64,000 nt of DNA. Source: an uncultured Cohaesibacter sp. (GTDB lineage: Bacteria > Pseudomonadota > Alphaproteobacteria > Rhizobiales > Cohaesibacteraceae). The stretch lies in contig NZ_OY762934.1 in NCBI RefSeq assembly GCF_963667045.1, positions 976,001 to 1,040,000 on the forward strand. Direction: 5' to 3'. Position 1 is the stretch's first letter; every line of letters starts with the position of its first letter. Positions 1 through 9,065 of the stretch are shown here, one piece after another. The notes beneath the pieces were generated by a model. The model saw only the letters and a list, made by a program, of their open reading frames with translations. It made no database searches and was not told where the DNA came from. A program made the translations under genes and the position numbers.

Positions 1-1775
1 AAGGCGAAAGCATCAACACCGGCGGCAGAAAGGGCCTCCATGATCTCTTTTGGACGACCTGCAACATAGACCATCTTCGCGCCAGCTTCCTTGAGAGCCT
101 TGGCAAAGTCGGTGCCCTTTTCTTCATACAGGGCGTCGGGGCCTACGATGGCAGCGATGGCTGCACCGGATGCCTTGAAGTCAGCAGCGGCTTCAGCAGC
201 TTCGGCGTAGCCCTTGTCGGACACAGACCGGATGCCACCAGCTTCGAAGAAGTTCTTCGTCCAGGTTGCACGCGCAGTGAAATCGGCGATGCGGCCCATG
301 TTGGCAAAGAAGATCGGCGGGTTGCCAGCAGCCTTGGCTGCCTCACGCAGAGCTTCATATGGCTCGGAGAGACGGACGGCCTTCAGCGGTGTGCAGCTTT
401 CGCCAGCAGCCGGAACGGCCAGAGCGATCGGAGCCACGTCAAGCACAGCAACATCTTTTTCGTCGATGTTCGGGAATGCGGAAGCACCGGTCAGAGCGGC
501 ACGACGGGTTGCAAGCAGCTTGCCGCGTACTTCGTTCGACTTGGCAATCACATCAGCGAACAGACCAGCCTTGAGAGCAGCAACTGCACCACCAGCCTTT
601 TCAGCGTCCTGGAACAGAGCCCATGCCTTTGCGCCGGTTTCGTCGGTCAGGCTTTCAACATAGCCCGAACCCGCTGCAGGGTCGGTGACGCGATAGAGGT
701 TTGATTCCTCCAGCAGCATCGTCTGCAGGTTACGGGAAATGCGACGGTCATGCCCCCCTGGCAGGCCAAGAGCGATGGTATGCGGAACAACGCAGATGCT
801 GTCAGCGCCACCAACGCCGGCTGCGAAGCAGGCTGTGGTTTCACGCAGGATGTTCACATACGGATCAAGGCGGGTCATCATCGACCAGGAGGTCTCGGCA
901 TGAACCGTCAGAGGCAGGAAGTCGACACCGGCAGCTTCGAGCAGGTTTGCCCAAAGATGGCGGATCGCACGCATTTTGGCCAGAGATGCAAACTGGTCAG
1001 CTTCTACGGACAGAACCACATCGATCGTGCCGAGTGCTTCGGCAGCGTCAAAACCGGCTTCTTCCAGCGCCCGCCAGTAGGCGACGATGGTTGCCACGAC
1101 GGCACCCAGTTCCTGAGCATCGGTTGCACCGGCATCGTGATAAGGACGGCCATCAGCAGTAACGAACGGTCCCTTGAAGCCTTTGGCTTTCAGATCCTTG
1201 ATCGTGCTTGCAAGAGTAGCAGCCCAATCGGCTGGCAGCGCACCGGTGCTTGCAAAGCAACCGATCGGGTCAAGACCGAAAGAAACCTTTACAGAGGCAG
1301 CATCTGCCCCCTTTTCGGCAACCACATCCGCGAAGGCCTTTGCTGCAGCATCACCAGCAGCACCGGTTTCCAGACGGAATGCGATGAGGTCAACAACAAC
1401 CTCGTTCAACGCCTTTGCCAAAACTTCCTTGTCTGCTGCGAGACCAAAGCCCCTTGCAGACGCGCTACCAGCGAACGGAATGCAAACCATGTTGACGCCG
1501 TTCACAAGGTCGTTCAACACCAGCTCGTTTGCCTTGGCAGCATCAGGATGATCCATCCGCTGGCAAACTGCCCATGTCGTATCCTTGGGACGCATTGCCA
1601 AAGGCGCTTTTCCGACTGCCCGTTCGAAAATCGGGGGGATTTCCGTACCATCTACTGTTTTCGTTGTGAGGCGAGAAATCGGCTGGCCCTTGAGCGCCTT
1701 TTCAACCATCGCGGCCCAGTCCTCACGGGAATAGCCTGGAAATGTCTCGGCTATCCTCAACGCTTCGCTCATCAT
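1..1775 (-). CDS. mutA: Methylmalonyl-CoA mutase small subunit (MutA), 3' end cut by window edge
   Basis: Beta/small subunit of the heterodimeric adenosylcobalamin enzyme that interconverts succinyl-CoA and methylmalonyl-CoA. 591 codons are visible and the frame is open to the left edge. The family is usually about 620-660 residues, so only the last few dozen are missing. Recognisable are the N-terminal segment starting MSEALRIAETFPGYSREDW, the TIM-barrel region with the stretch GGADSICVIPHT, and near the edge AGRPKEIMEALSAAGVDAFA, which matches the end of the degenerate B12-binding-like domain. The start at 1775 is preceded by GGGAG at suitable spacing; a second in-frame ATG follows at 1772. 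mutB would be expected just beyond the edge. MeaB, its GTPase chaperone, is encoded at 13.8 kb. Family assignment is firm. Confidence 0.93.
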   Translation of the reverse strand, partial: MMSEALRIAETFPGYSREDWAAMVEKALKGQPISRLTTKTVDGTEIPPIFERAVGKAPLAMRPKDTTWAVCQRMDHPDAAKANELVLNDLVNGVNMVCIPFAGSASARGFGLAADKEVLAKALNEVVVDLIAFRLETGAAGDAAAKAFADVVAEKGADAASVKVSFGLDPIGCFASTGALPADWAATLASTIKDLKAKGFKGPFVTADGRPYHDAGATDAQELGAVVATIVAYWRALEEAGFDAAEALGTIDVVLSVEADQFASLAKMRAIRHLWANLLEAAGVDFLPLTVHAETSWSMMTRLDPYVNILRETTACFAAGVGGADSICVVPHTIALGLPGGHDRRISRNLQTMLLEESNLYRVTDPAAGSGYVESLTDETGAKAWALFQDAEKAGGAVAALKAGLFADVIAKSNEVRGKLLATRRAALTGASAFPNIDEKDVAVLDVAPIALAVPAAGESCTPLKAVRLSEPYEALREAAKAAGNPPIFFANMGRIADFTARATWTKNFFEAGGIRSVSDKGYAEAAEAAADFKASGAAIAAIVGPDALYEEKGTDFAKALKEAGAKMVYVAGRPKEIMEALSAAGVDAFA

Positions 1776-2626
1776 ATTCACTCCCAATTATAGAAGACCC
1801 AATTCGGATGGACAGAGAACCCACCCATCAAGCCTTCAAATCGTCTTGTCAAAGTGCATCACTTCCTTTTCGATATGCCGATACACTTCTCTTGTTTTGC
1901 ATCCGATCGCAAGGATATACACTTCGCTTTGCCATTCTTTGTCCTATCTCATTATCCTAAGCCAATATTTAAACTGGTTTTCTGACATGGGACTTTCTTC
2001 AGGACATATTTCTGCATCGACATCGAGAATGTCACGGTGCATGCATTAATGTGGTCTGAGAGCTCATGAACAGTTCGGAAAAATGACTAGTCCGGAAAAA
2101 TGATGAAGAAAGTGCTGCTAAGTCACTTCACCGCTTAGACTAAAGCCTAAAACACCCTCTTCGCAAGCTCTCCGAATGGTGCGGTTGATCGAAAAGCGAT
2201 GAGTGTAAGTTTCATCATTCCACATCGTCCACCAGGACGCCGCTCAGTGCCTACATGTTGAGGCAACCGGAAACACATGCATGATCCGCATGGCTGCCCC
2301 GATCAAGAATCATACACCGACGGACTGCCGTCAAGGGATTACGCACAGATTGTCTCATCCGTGTCCCCTATAGCTACGGCCCATGGGAAATTTTACCTAA
2401 CAAATGTCACCGTTTGCGAAAAAATGACAATGACAAACGTGTCTCGTTATTTTTTCCCTTGCCGAGAATTGTACAATAGTCCAAAATCTAGAGTGGGTCT
2501 AAGTGGGAAAGCGACGGTTGTACGTTTCAGTTCATTCTGAAGCGGCATTCTGTTGCGGCAATTTTTGTCCGTCAGGCATTACTCTTGTCTGGCATCGTAG
2601 CAACAACAAACACGCAGTTACTATCC
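1776..2626. other. Long intergenic region between mutA and a luxR-type gene
   Basis: About 850 bases between two divergently oriented genes. It must hold the promoters of both. Its A+T content is above that of neighbouring genes. An 11-base direct repeat, CGGAAAAATGA, occurs at 2076-2086 and 2093-2103 (17-base period) and is a possible regulator site. An 87-codon open frame at 2277-2540 has no ribosome-binding site and an atypical composition, so I do not call it a gene. Confidence 0.5.
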
Positions 2627-3367
2627 ATGACTGATTCCCATTGGGGGCTCGCAGACAAGGCCATTGCCGTGTCTCAGCCAGCCAAAAATCCTGATTCTTT
2701 TTTCGAAAACATTGTCTCCCGTTTCAGATCTTTCGGTGCAGAGCATATTCTTATCACAGGCCTTCCGCTTCCTGGCCGAGATCTGGGTAAGCTGGTGCTG
2801 TATCAACACTGGGGTGATTCCATCTTGTCCAGCGCGCATCTTGCGCAGGTTCGCGGCAGCGATGCCTTGTTGCGCCGGATCGCAGTCCTTTCCAAGCCGA
2901 CCTACTGGAACCTTGATGACAAGGACAACAGTTGGATCAAGGAGTCCTCTCTTGTTGGTCTTCTTCAGAGAAGCGGTTCCAGCCCCCGCTCCTATCGGTC
3001 TCTGATCGGCATTCACGTGCATCACTTCAACGTCATGCAGGTCGCCATTTGTGTGGCCGGGCAGGAACTGAACGTGTCGGAACGAGAGCTGACTTCGCTG
3101 ACAACAACCATTCAGCATGAATTGGCAGAGATGCAATCGGTTCATCCGATTCTTGCCAGCCGTCCGGGAGAGCTGTCGACGCGCGAGAAACTCGTGCTGA
3201 GCTTGACGGCCGAAGGCAAGACCGCAGGCGACATTGCCGAGGAACTGCATATTTCCCAGAGAACCGTTCACGCTCATCTGCAGAACGCTTCGGAAAAGAT
3301 GCAGGCAGCCAACAAGACACAAACGGTGGTCGAAGCCATGCGATATGGACAAATTCAACTGCGCTGA
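2627..3367 (+). CDS. LuxR-family transcriptional regulator with autoinducer-binding-like domain
   Basis: Probable transcription factor of the LuxR/quorum-sensing type. The C-terminal 65 residues form a classic LuxR helix-turn-helix (LSTREKLVLSLTAEGKT, then GDIAEELHISQRTVHAHL). The N-terminal about 165 residues resemble the autoinducer-binding fold, with aromatic residues around HWGDS and YWN. Length (246 residues) is typical. The frame can be extended to a TTG at 2585, but the ATG at 2627 gives a more usual N-terminus; neither has a strong ribosome-binding site. No luxI-type synthase is present nearby, so it could be an orphan (solo) receptor or respond to another small molecule. Its targets cannot be told from the sequence. 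Confidence 0.8.
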   Translation: MTDSHWGLADKAIAVSQPAKNPDSFFENIVSRFRSFGAEHILITGLPLPGRDLGKLVLYQHWGDSILSSAHLAQVRGSDALLRRIAVLSKPTYWNLDDKDNSWIKESSLVGLLQRSGSSPRSYRSLIGIHVHHFNVMQVAICVAGQELNVSERELTSLTTTIQHELAEMQSVHPILASRPGELSTREKLVLSLTAEGKTAGDIAEELHISQRTVHAHLQNASEKMQAANKTQTVVEAMRYGQIQLR

Positions 3368-3655
3368 CAATCGCAGGTGACAGGAGGACACTCTTTTTCA
3401 GGCCGATAGACATCCAAACCAAAAAAAACGGTGTGAAGAATTGTGGTAATCGGAACAGCCTCTCGTTCCGTTTCAAATGAGCCAAACAGACACAACCAGA
3501 AACAATTGTAACCGATTGTAGCAAGCCTCGCTTTCGATACATTGGAATACTTTAAAAGTGGGGTTTAACAGTCCTGTTTTGCGCTCACTCATGCTTGCCG
3601 TTCCTGACGGACTGATAAGCTGACCTCAGCTTTCATTCCATCGGGAGAGACCATC

Positions 3656-4444
3656 ATGAGATTTGTTACCGCAGCAGCCGTCGTCGCCACTCTGGCCCTG
3701 ACATCATCCGCCCTTGCTTTTGGCAACGGCTATGGCATGAGGTTGGGACTTTGGGGACAAGGCCAGTCTGGCCAGGGCATGGGAGGCGGAGGACGTGGCC
3801 GCTGGATGATGCAACAACAGGCTGGCGCCACCCTCCAAACTGGCACCCAAACCGGTACCCGGCAGACATGGGGACCGGGTGCAGGCATAAGGCGTGGCAT
3901 GGGCCAAGGAATGGGCTGGAGCATGGCTCCGGCTCGTGCACAAGGACAGCCTGCCGCACAGACCAACCAGCCGGCAGCTCAGCCGGGTTTCGGGCGCGGC
4001 AATCGCACGGGTAACCCTGTCTTTGTCGGCAGTTGGGATAGTGACGAAGACGGTGTTGTGACCCTCAAGGAAGCACAGGAGCGCCGTGGCGACTATTTCG
4101 ACTCGCTCGATGAAAACGAGGATGGCGTGATCGTGGCCGCCGAGTTCACGGAGTTCCTCAACAACACCCGGATGCCTCCGGCAGAAGCAACCAATGGCCA
4201 GCGTGGCCTGTTCGGCATGACCCTTGACTTCAATGATGCCAACCGGGATGGCAAGGTGGACCGGGCGGAATTCCTCACCCAGACAACGCGCTGGCTGAAT
4301 GGCATGGATCGCAATGGCGATGGCAAGGTCTCGAACGATGACTTCGGTCCCCGCCAAGCTCAGATGGGATCGGGCATGGGACGCGGCATGGGTCAGGGAA
4401 TGGGCCGGGGAATGGGCATGCGCTGGATGCAGCAGAAGAGCTGA
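3656..4444 (+). CDS. Secreted EF-hand protein, Gly/Met/Gln-rich
   Basis: 262-residue exported protein with four calcium-binding EF-hand loops in the C-terminal half: DSDEDGVVTLKE, DENEDGVIVAAE, DANRDGKVDRAE and DRNGDGKVSNDD. A signal peptide with cleavage after ALA is clear at the N-terminus (hydrophobic core ATLALTSSALA). The segments before and after the EF-hands are low complexity, rich in glycine, methionine and glutamine with repeated GMGRGMGQ units. GGGAG precedes the ATG. It probably binds Ca2+ (or another metal) in the periplasm or outside the cell; the methionine-rich tails might bind copper, but that is a guess. It stands alone and is followed by a good terminator. Function is otherwise unknown. 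Confidence 0.82.
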   Translation: MRFVTAAAVVATLALTSSALAFGNGYGMRLGLWGQGQSGQGMGGGGRGRWMMQQQAGATLQTGTQTGTRQTWGPGAGIRRGMGQGMGWSMAPARAQGQPAAQTNQPAAQPGFGRGNRTGNPVFVGSWDSDEDGVVTLKEAQERRGDYFDSLDENEDGVIVAAEFTEFLNNTRMPPAEATNGQRGLFGMTLDFNDANRDGKVDRAEFLTQTTRWLNGMDRNGDGKVSNDDFGPRQAQMGSGMGRGMGQGMGRGMGMRWMQQKS

Positions 4445-4546
4445 GTGCCTGACATGCGGCCTGCCCTGCACATGAGGCCCCGATAAGGCTCGCTACTGGC
4501 TGCCTCGATGAATTCCTTGCCTTATTCAGCCCATTAAACCATGACA

Positions 4547-4580
4547 AAAAAGCCAGCGACGGGTTCGCTGGCTTTTGACT
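4547..4580 (+). terminator. Rho-independent terminator after the EF-hand gene
   Basis: Nine-base-pair stem AGCCAGCGA / TCGCTGGCT with a five-base loop, flanked by A-run and T-rich sequence. It lies about 105 bases after the stop codon of the EF-hand gene. Confidence 0.75.
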
Positions 4581-4802
4581 TTTTGATACAGCAACGGACG
4601 GACGCACACTCTGCATGATCAACTGCTGCACAGAGCCAAATTGATCACAATCACAACGCTCGAGGGCTAGCCTCCGTTCAGGCAGCCCTCCCCCCTTGCG
4701 TCTTGCGTCTCTGTCCTTGTCCGTTTGCCGGTATGACCCCTAGAGCTTGTCGTTCATTTGCATTCACTTGACTTGCTCTATCTATTTGTTTGGGCGCGAA
4801 TT

Positions 4803-4836
4803 CTTTTCGTTAAATCGAGGTCGATTTAACGAAAAG
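4803..4836. terminator. Perfect 16-bp inverted repeat with 2-base loop, probable terminator of the minus-strand gene
   Basis: The arms 4803-4818 and 4821-4836 are perfectly complementary around GG. The stem is A+T-rich, with TTTT/AAAA near the ends. It sits five bases after the stop codon of the DUF4332-like gene, as a terminator would, but the length and perfection of the palindrome are unusual. It could act in both directions. Confidence 0.6.
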
Positions 4837-4840
4837 CGCA

Positions 4841-5251
4841 CTAGTAGGTCATCATCGGAGGCAATTCCTTGGCCTGCGCTACCCAGTCTTCCACATTGCT
4901 CTGAGCCGGAACCTGACGCACAAGCTTCTTCTCGGCGTTGGCGTCCCGCATGGCGACGGTCAGGTTGGCAGCGTTACGGTTGCGCAGTTCCTTGACGGTA
5001 TCAACACCAGCCACTTCCAGAAGCTCGGAATATTCCTCGCCAACACCCTTGATGCGCATCAGATCGGCCATATTGGCCCATTTCAGAATGCGGGCATGAT
5101 CGATACCCGTCTTTTCTTCCAGCTCCTTGCGGCCTGCAGGATCCTTGGCTTTTTCGAGATAGCTTTTCGTATTGGTGATGCCGACCTCCTTGAGCTTTGC
5201 TGCATAGGTTGGTCCGATACCTTCAATTTTCGCGATTGGATAAGAAGTCAT
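4841..5251 (-). CDS. DUF4332-like helix-hairpin-helix protein
   Basis: 136-residue small protein with two helix-hairpin-helix-like motifs, IEGIGPTYAAKLKEVGI near the N-terminus and IKGVGEEYSELLEVAGV in the middle. This is the pattern of DUF4332 proteins, which are related to non-sequence-specific DNA-binding folds. The ATG at 5251 is preceded by GGAGG at good spacing. The upstream in-frame extension to 5356 lacks a ribosome-binding site and looks non-coding. No signal peptide, so cytoplasmic. Role unknown; nucleic-acid or protein binding is the family-level inference. It lies in tandem with another small conserved minus-strand gene but 156 bases apart, so they may be transcribed separately. 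Confidence 0.8.
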   Translation of the reverse strand: MTSYPIAKIEGIGPTYAAKLKEVGITNTKSYLEKAKDPAGRKELEEKTGIDHARILKWANMADLMRIKGVGEEYSELLEVAGVDTVKELRNRNAANLTVAMRDANAEKKLVRQVPAQSNVEDWVAQAKELPPMMTY

Positions 5252-5407
5252 GTTTTGCCTCCACATAATTCTTGTAAGTGATTGAGCCTTTGTCCCCCGA
5301 CAAACGCGCACATAAATCCGGGAAAGATCGGTTGCGAGCATAGGGCGTAACCACACACAATAGAGTGTAGTAAAAAGGCAATGTTCGCAACGATTGCTTT
5401 AGTGCAG

Positions 5408-5809
5408 TCACAAGATCTGGCTGAGGGCCGGAACAGAATTGACCACATCATCCACAAGACTCTCGTCTGCATTTTCTTTCGCAACGGAAATGAGTTCTGT
5501 GGCAACTGTCTGAACTTCACCCATGCTGAGGCCTTCGCTGGTCAACTGGTTAAGGGCCGCCATGGCACCGCCGATACCGCCCATGCCCCCCATCGCGCCC
5601 ATCAGGCCACCGAGCAATCCGCCGCCACTGTTGCCAGCTTCGGCTGCCTGATCCATAAGACCTTGTGCGCCCAGGGCACTCACCAGCATGTTCATCTTGT
5701 CTTCCGGTGCTTCCTTGGCCAGAAAATTGAGAATGATCTTGACGGCTGTCGTGGCCAGATCCTCAGAAATGCCCGCAGCCGATGCAATCCGCGCAATGAT
5801 TTGTTCCAT
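5408..5809 (-). CDS. Small conserved protein, DUF2267/DUF2780-like
   Basis: 133-residue protein: an N-terminal helical part (MEQIIARIASAAGISEDLA, then ILNFLAKEAPEDKMN), a glycine-rich central linker containing repeated GGLMGAMGGMGG, and a C-terminal helical part ending in VPALSQIL. This arrangement is common in Rhizobiales proteins annotated as DUF2267 or DUF2780; I place it there from memory, and which of the two fits better is uncertain. The start at 5809 has GGGAG upstream; the longer frame to 5872 begins with TTG and has no such site. No signal peptide or membrane segment is evident. No function is known. Confidence 0.72.
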   Translation of the reverse strand: MEQIIARIASAAGISEDLATTAVKIILNFLAKEAPEDKMNMLVSALGAQGLMDQAAEAGNSGGGLLGGLMGAMGGMGGIGGAMAALNQLTSEGLSMGEVQTVATELISVAKENADESLVDDVVNSVPALSQIL

Positions 5810-6172
5810 AATGGTCTCCCGAATAAAGCGTGTTGGCCTTGTAATGCGTTTGGATAGTGTCATAGCAGGCAAGAGCTGGAAAAAGCTATCCCGGATATCG
5901 CCTCCCTTGCCCGGCTTGCATGACAGGCTGAAAAGCTTCGATAATTGTCGCTATTTCAGCCTATCCGGTTGCAGCCTTCCACCATCCAACGTAAAAAGAA
6001 GCCGGAAGGCCGGATCCAGATTGCGCAAGAGAATTATAGGTTTGCACATGAACCTTTGGTGAATGTGAATGGATCCTGCCTTATCGGGGCGCGGCTATTG
6101 CAATTTGATCAATCCGTCCGGCTTTTGGCAGCGAGCCTTGCCTGACGAGGGAAAACAGGATCCGGGGGCATC
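5810..6172. other. Divergent intergenic region
   Basis: About 360 bases between the small DUF gene (minus) and the HerA-like ATPase gene (plus). It should contain both promoters. I see no clear operator, hairpin or small gene in it. Confidence 0.4.
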
Positions 6173-7762
6173 ATGTTACAAGACGGGAAAATCTATCTCG
6201 GCACGTCTTTTCTAACCGACAAAGACGGCGCACAGTCCAGTCAGGGGGAATATCTTGACCTTGCACTGGCCAACCGGCATGGCCTGATCACCGGCGCAAC
6301 AGGAACCGGCAAGACCGTTTCGCTGCAAATCCTCACCGAGGGCTTCTCCAATGCCGGGGTGCCGGTGTTCTGTGCCGATGTCAAAGGCGATCTTTCCGGT
6401 TTGGCTGCAGAAGGGGAGCCGAAGGACTTCCTGTTCAAACGCGCCGAACAGATCGGCCTTGGCGATGACTATTGCTTTGCCGCCGTGCCGACCATTTTCT
6501 GGGATCTGTTCGGTGAACAGGGCCACCCGGTACGGACGACAATCAGCGACATGGGACCGCTTTTGCTGTCGCGCCTGCTCGGGCTCAATGACACGCAGGA
6601 AGGCATTCTCAATATTGCCTTCAAGCTGGCCGATGACGAGGGATTGCTGCTGCTCGATCTCAAGGATCTGCGCGCACTTCTGGTGAACATGGAAGAGCGG
6701 CGCAAGGAGCTGTCTGCCGCCTATGGCAATATTTCCACCACCTCGATCGGCGCAATCCAGCGCGATCTGCTGGTGCTTGAGCAACAGGGCGCCGACCAGT
6801 TCTTCGGCGAGACGGCGCTCGATATCCTCGACATGATGCGCACCACCCGCGACGGCCGCGGCGTCGTGTCCATTCTGGCCGCCGACAAGCTGATGCAGTC
6901 CCCTCGCCTTTATGCAACCTTCCTTTTGTGGCTGCTTTCCGAACTGTTCGAGGAATTGCCGGAAGTGGGCGACAGGGACAAGCCGCGGCTCGTCTTCTTC
7001 TTTGATGAGGCTCACCTGCTTTTCGAAGATGCCCCCAAGATCCTCGTGGACAAGGTGGAACAGGTCGTCAAACTCATCCGCTCCAAGGGCGTGGGCGTCT
7101 ATTTCGTCACGCAGAATCCGCTTGATGTCCCTGACGACGTGCTGTCCCAGCTGGGCAACCGGGTGCAACATGCCTTGCGCGCTTATACCCCTAGGGACCA
7201 GAAAGCCGTCAAGGTGGCAGCGGACACCTTCCGGCCCAATCCGGGGCTTGATACCCGTCAGGTCATCATGGAACTGGGGGTTGGCGAAGCGCTGGTCTCC
7301 ACGCTGATGAAAAAGGGCGTGCCCTCCATGGTGCAGCGGACTCTCATCCGGCCACCAAGTTCGCGCATCGGGCCGCTGTCGGTTGCCGAGCGCGAGGCCA
7401 TCATCAACGCGAGCCCGATCCTTGGCGTTTATGACAAGGTTGTCGACCGGGAAAGTGCCTATGAAGTGCTACTCAAACGGGCGGCAGACAAGGCAAGGCG
7501 GGAAGAGATGCAGAGGCAAGAAGAGGATCGCCAGCGTGAGACAGCGGGCCGCATGAAAAAGGGCCGTACCGGCTTTACCCTGCCCGATTTCGACCGCGAT
7601 GACCGCCCGACCACCAAGGCACGGCGCAGTACCGGCAAGCGCCGGTCGAACAGGCAGACGGTGGCAGAAGCAGCCCTCAAATCAGCCGCCCGTTCCGTTG
7701 CCTCTTCGCTTGGGCGAGCACTGGTTCGCGGCATTCTTGGCAGCCTCAAAAGCGGTCGCTAG
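6173..7762 (+). CDS. HerA-like ATPase, DUF853 family
   Basis: 529-residue P-loop ATPase of the FtsK/HerA superfamily (DUF853, helicase HerA-like C-terminal domain). Walker A is GATGTGKT at residues 41-48, and Walker B is LVFFFDEA at about 273-280 followed by HLLF. The phrase [16 protein letters not shown] ([12 protein letters not shown] here) and the segment [16 protein letters not shown] are typical of the family. The C-terminal about 90 residues are basic and charged ([28 protein letters not shown]) and probably disordered. Cytoplasmic. Family members are thought to move or process DNA, but this subfamily has no firmly established role. No nuclease partner lies next to it. Confidence 0.88.
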   Translation: MLQDGKIYLGTSFLTDKDGAQSSQGEYLDLALANRHGLITGATGTGKTVSLQILTEGFSNAGVPVFCADVKGDLSGLAAEGEPKDFLFKRAEQIGLGDDYCFAAVPTIFWDLFGEQGHPVRTTISDMGPLLLSRLLGLNDTQEGILNIAFKLADDEGLLLLDLKDLRALLVNMEERRKELSAAYGNISTTSIGAIQRDLLVLEQQGADQFFGETALDILDMMRTTRDGRGVVSILAADKLMQSPRLYATFLLWLLSELFEELPEVGDRDKPRLVFFFDEAHLLFEDAPKILVDKVEQVVKLIRSKGVGVYFVTQNPLDVPDDVLSQLGNRVQHALRAYTPRDQKAVKVAADTFRPNPGLDTRQVIMELGVGEALVSTLMKKGVPSMVQRTLIRPPSSRIGPLSVAEREAIINASPILGVYDKVVDRESAYEVLLKRAADKARREEMQRQEEDRQRETAGRMKKGRTGFTLPDFDRDDRPTTKARRSTGKRRSNRQTVAEAALKSAARSVASSLGRALVRGILGSLKSGR

Positions 7763-7848
7763 AAAGATTATTCTTTTGGCGCAAGTCTTCGTTAACCCCC
7801 ACTTATGCAAATACTTGAATTTTTAGGGATCGCAAGGGATTGTTAGTG

Positions 7849-7882
7849 AAATTGGGCCATTCCTTGAGGAGTGGCCCAATTT
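7849..7882 (+). terminator. Hairpin after HerA-like gene
   Basis: Eleven-base perfect arms AAATTGGGCCA / TGGCCCAATTT with a 12-base loop, beginning about 87 bases after the stop codon. A likely factor-independent terminator, possibly bidirectional because of the A/T ends. Confidence 0.6.
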
Positions 7883-7974
7883 GTTCGACCATGAAGACGA
7901 AGGGCCAAAGGCAACACTTGCAGGCGCGGACAATTGGGGATTCGCAGACTGCACAACAAACAAGAAAAGAATAA

Positions 7975-8886
7975 GTGAGGCCAGCATTGTCGCGCCGCTT
8001 GATACCAGTAAAAAACCTGTCTGTCATGATCCTTGCTCCAAGACGCCACGACCGTCAGCTATGGGCAAACCTGCTCAAGAATTGTGACATCGAGCACCCG
8101 CTTTCCATGTCAGACATAGAACAGGCCACGTCGATTGTCGGCGCGGGCCAGATCGACGTCGTGTTCGTTGATGAAAGCTATGGCCCTCACGATATTGCCA
8201 ACATCCTCATTCCCGCCCGCCAGGTCGAATTTTCCGGTGGGCGTGGCGTGTGTCTCATTCTCTGTTCAAAGAAGGCCACCGCGCAAGATGTACTGAATGC
8301 ACGCAAGCTCGGCTTTGCATCGCTGGTGATCCTACCTGCGTCAATCGATACCGTGCGTAAACATCTGGAACTCGCCGCCCGCTATATCCCGCTTTCTGAC
8401 GAAGAACTGGGTTGGTCGAAACTGAAGGTCAAGGCCTTGCAAGAGGAACGGGCGGAAGCCAAACGCAAGCTTGCCCAGTCGGCAGCAGGTCAGAATGGCA
8501 ACAGTACAGCGCTTCCGTCAGAGCAGGCCAGAGCTACCCCTTCCCGGTCAGCACCAACCACCATTGTCGGCGACATCAATGCGCCTGACCCATCGACTGA
8601 CCGCAGCGATGAGCGTGGGCAACCGCGTGCCACAAATATTCCTTCCAGTGCCGGCACTGGTGTTGCGGCAGCCTCGGCCCGGGATGGTACCGCCGGTCAT
8701 TCGCCTTCTTCGGCCGGGATCCCGTCGGACCCCGGATCTTTCGAGCCACAGAAGGCAAAAGGGTCCGACACTCCGCTTCTGTTGCCTCGCAGCAGCCGCA
8801 GCTCTAACATCGATGAAGACATGCCATCTTTGATAGCTCCGGGACGGTCCGGGCGCTCGGCAGAGGAAGACGTCGTCTTCGTCTGA
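7975..8886 (+). CDS. Receiver-domain protein with long disordered tail
   Basis: 303-residue protein with a receiver-like N-terminal domain (about residues 10-135) in which VVFVDESYG carries an aspartate at the phospho-acceptor position. A charged helix (KALQEERAEAKRKLAQ) and a Ser/Pro/Ala-rich, probably unstructured region of about 140 residues follow. The protein ends in an acidic-hydrophobic tail, AEEDVVFV. The GTG at 7975 keeps the first receiver strand; the ATG at 8026 would cut it. There is no output domain, so it may act through protein contacts. A distantly similar protein with a related tail lies at 15.07 kb. No histidine kinase is adjacent. Confidence 0.65.
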   Translation: MRPALSRRLIPVKNLSVMILAPRRHDRQLWANLLKNCDIEHPLSMSDIEQATSIVGAGQIDVVFVDESYGPHDIANILIPARQVEFSGGRGVCLILCSKKATAQDVLNARKLGFASLVILPASIDTVRKHLELAARYIPLSDEELGWSKLKVKALQEERAEAKRKLAQSAAGQNGNSTALPSEQARATPSRSAPTTIVGDINAPDPSTDRSDERGQPRATNIPSSAGTGVAAASARDGTAGHSPSSAGIPSDPGSFEPQKAKGSDTPLLLPRSSRSSNIDEDMPSLIAPGRSGRSAEEDVVFV

Positions 8887-9065
8887 GTGCCTCCCGACTT
8901 GTTTCAAAGCCCCCCGAAAGCTCCTGCCCCTTTCTCGATCAGATAGGGGGAACATATGTGAAAGTTCCCCCGGCAAGGCTGGCGTCCCATGGCTGAAGCT
9001 GATAGCGTCTGGCCATCAGCATGGTGCATCGGCGCATGCTTCTTCCGATCCGACAAGGGTATTTC

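Noticed and set aside
750..1793. 347-codon plus-strand open frame
   Set aside because: Antisense to mutA, with a low-complexity Arg/Cys/Ser-type translation typical of a shadow frame; mutA on the other strand is unmistakable.
2277..2540. 87-codon plus-strand frame upstream of the LuxR-type gene
   Set aside because: No ribosome-binding site, unusual composition and no conserved motif.
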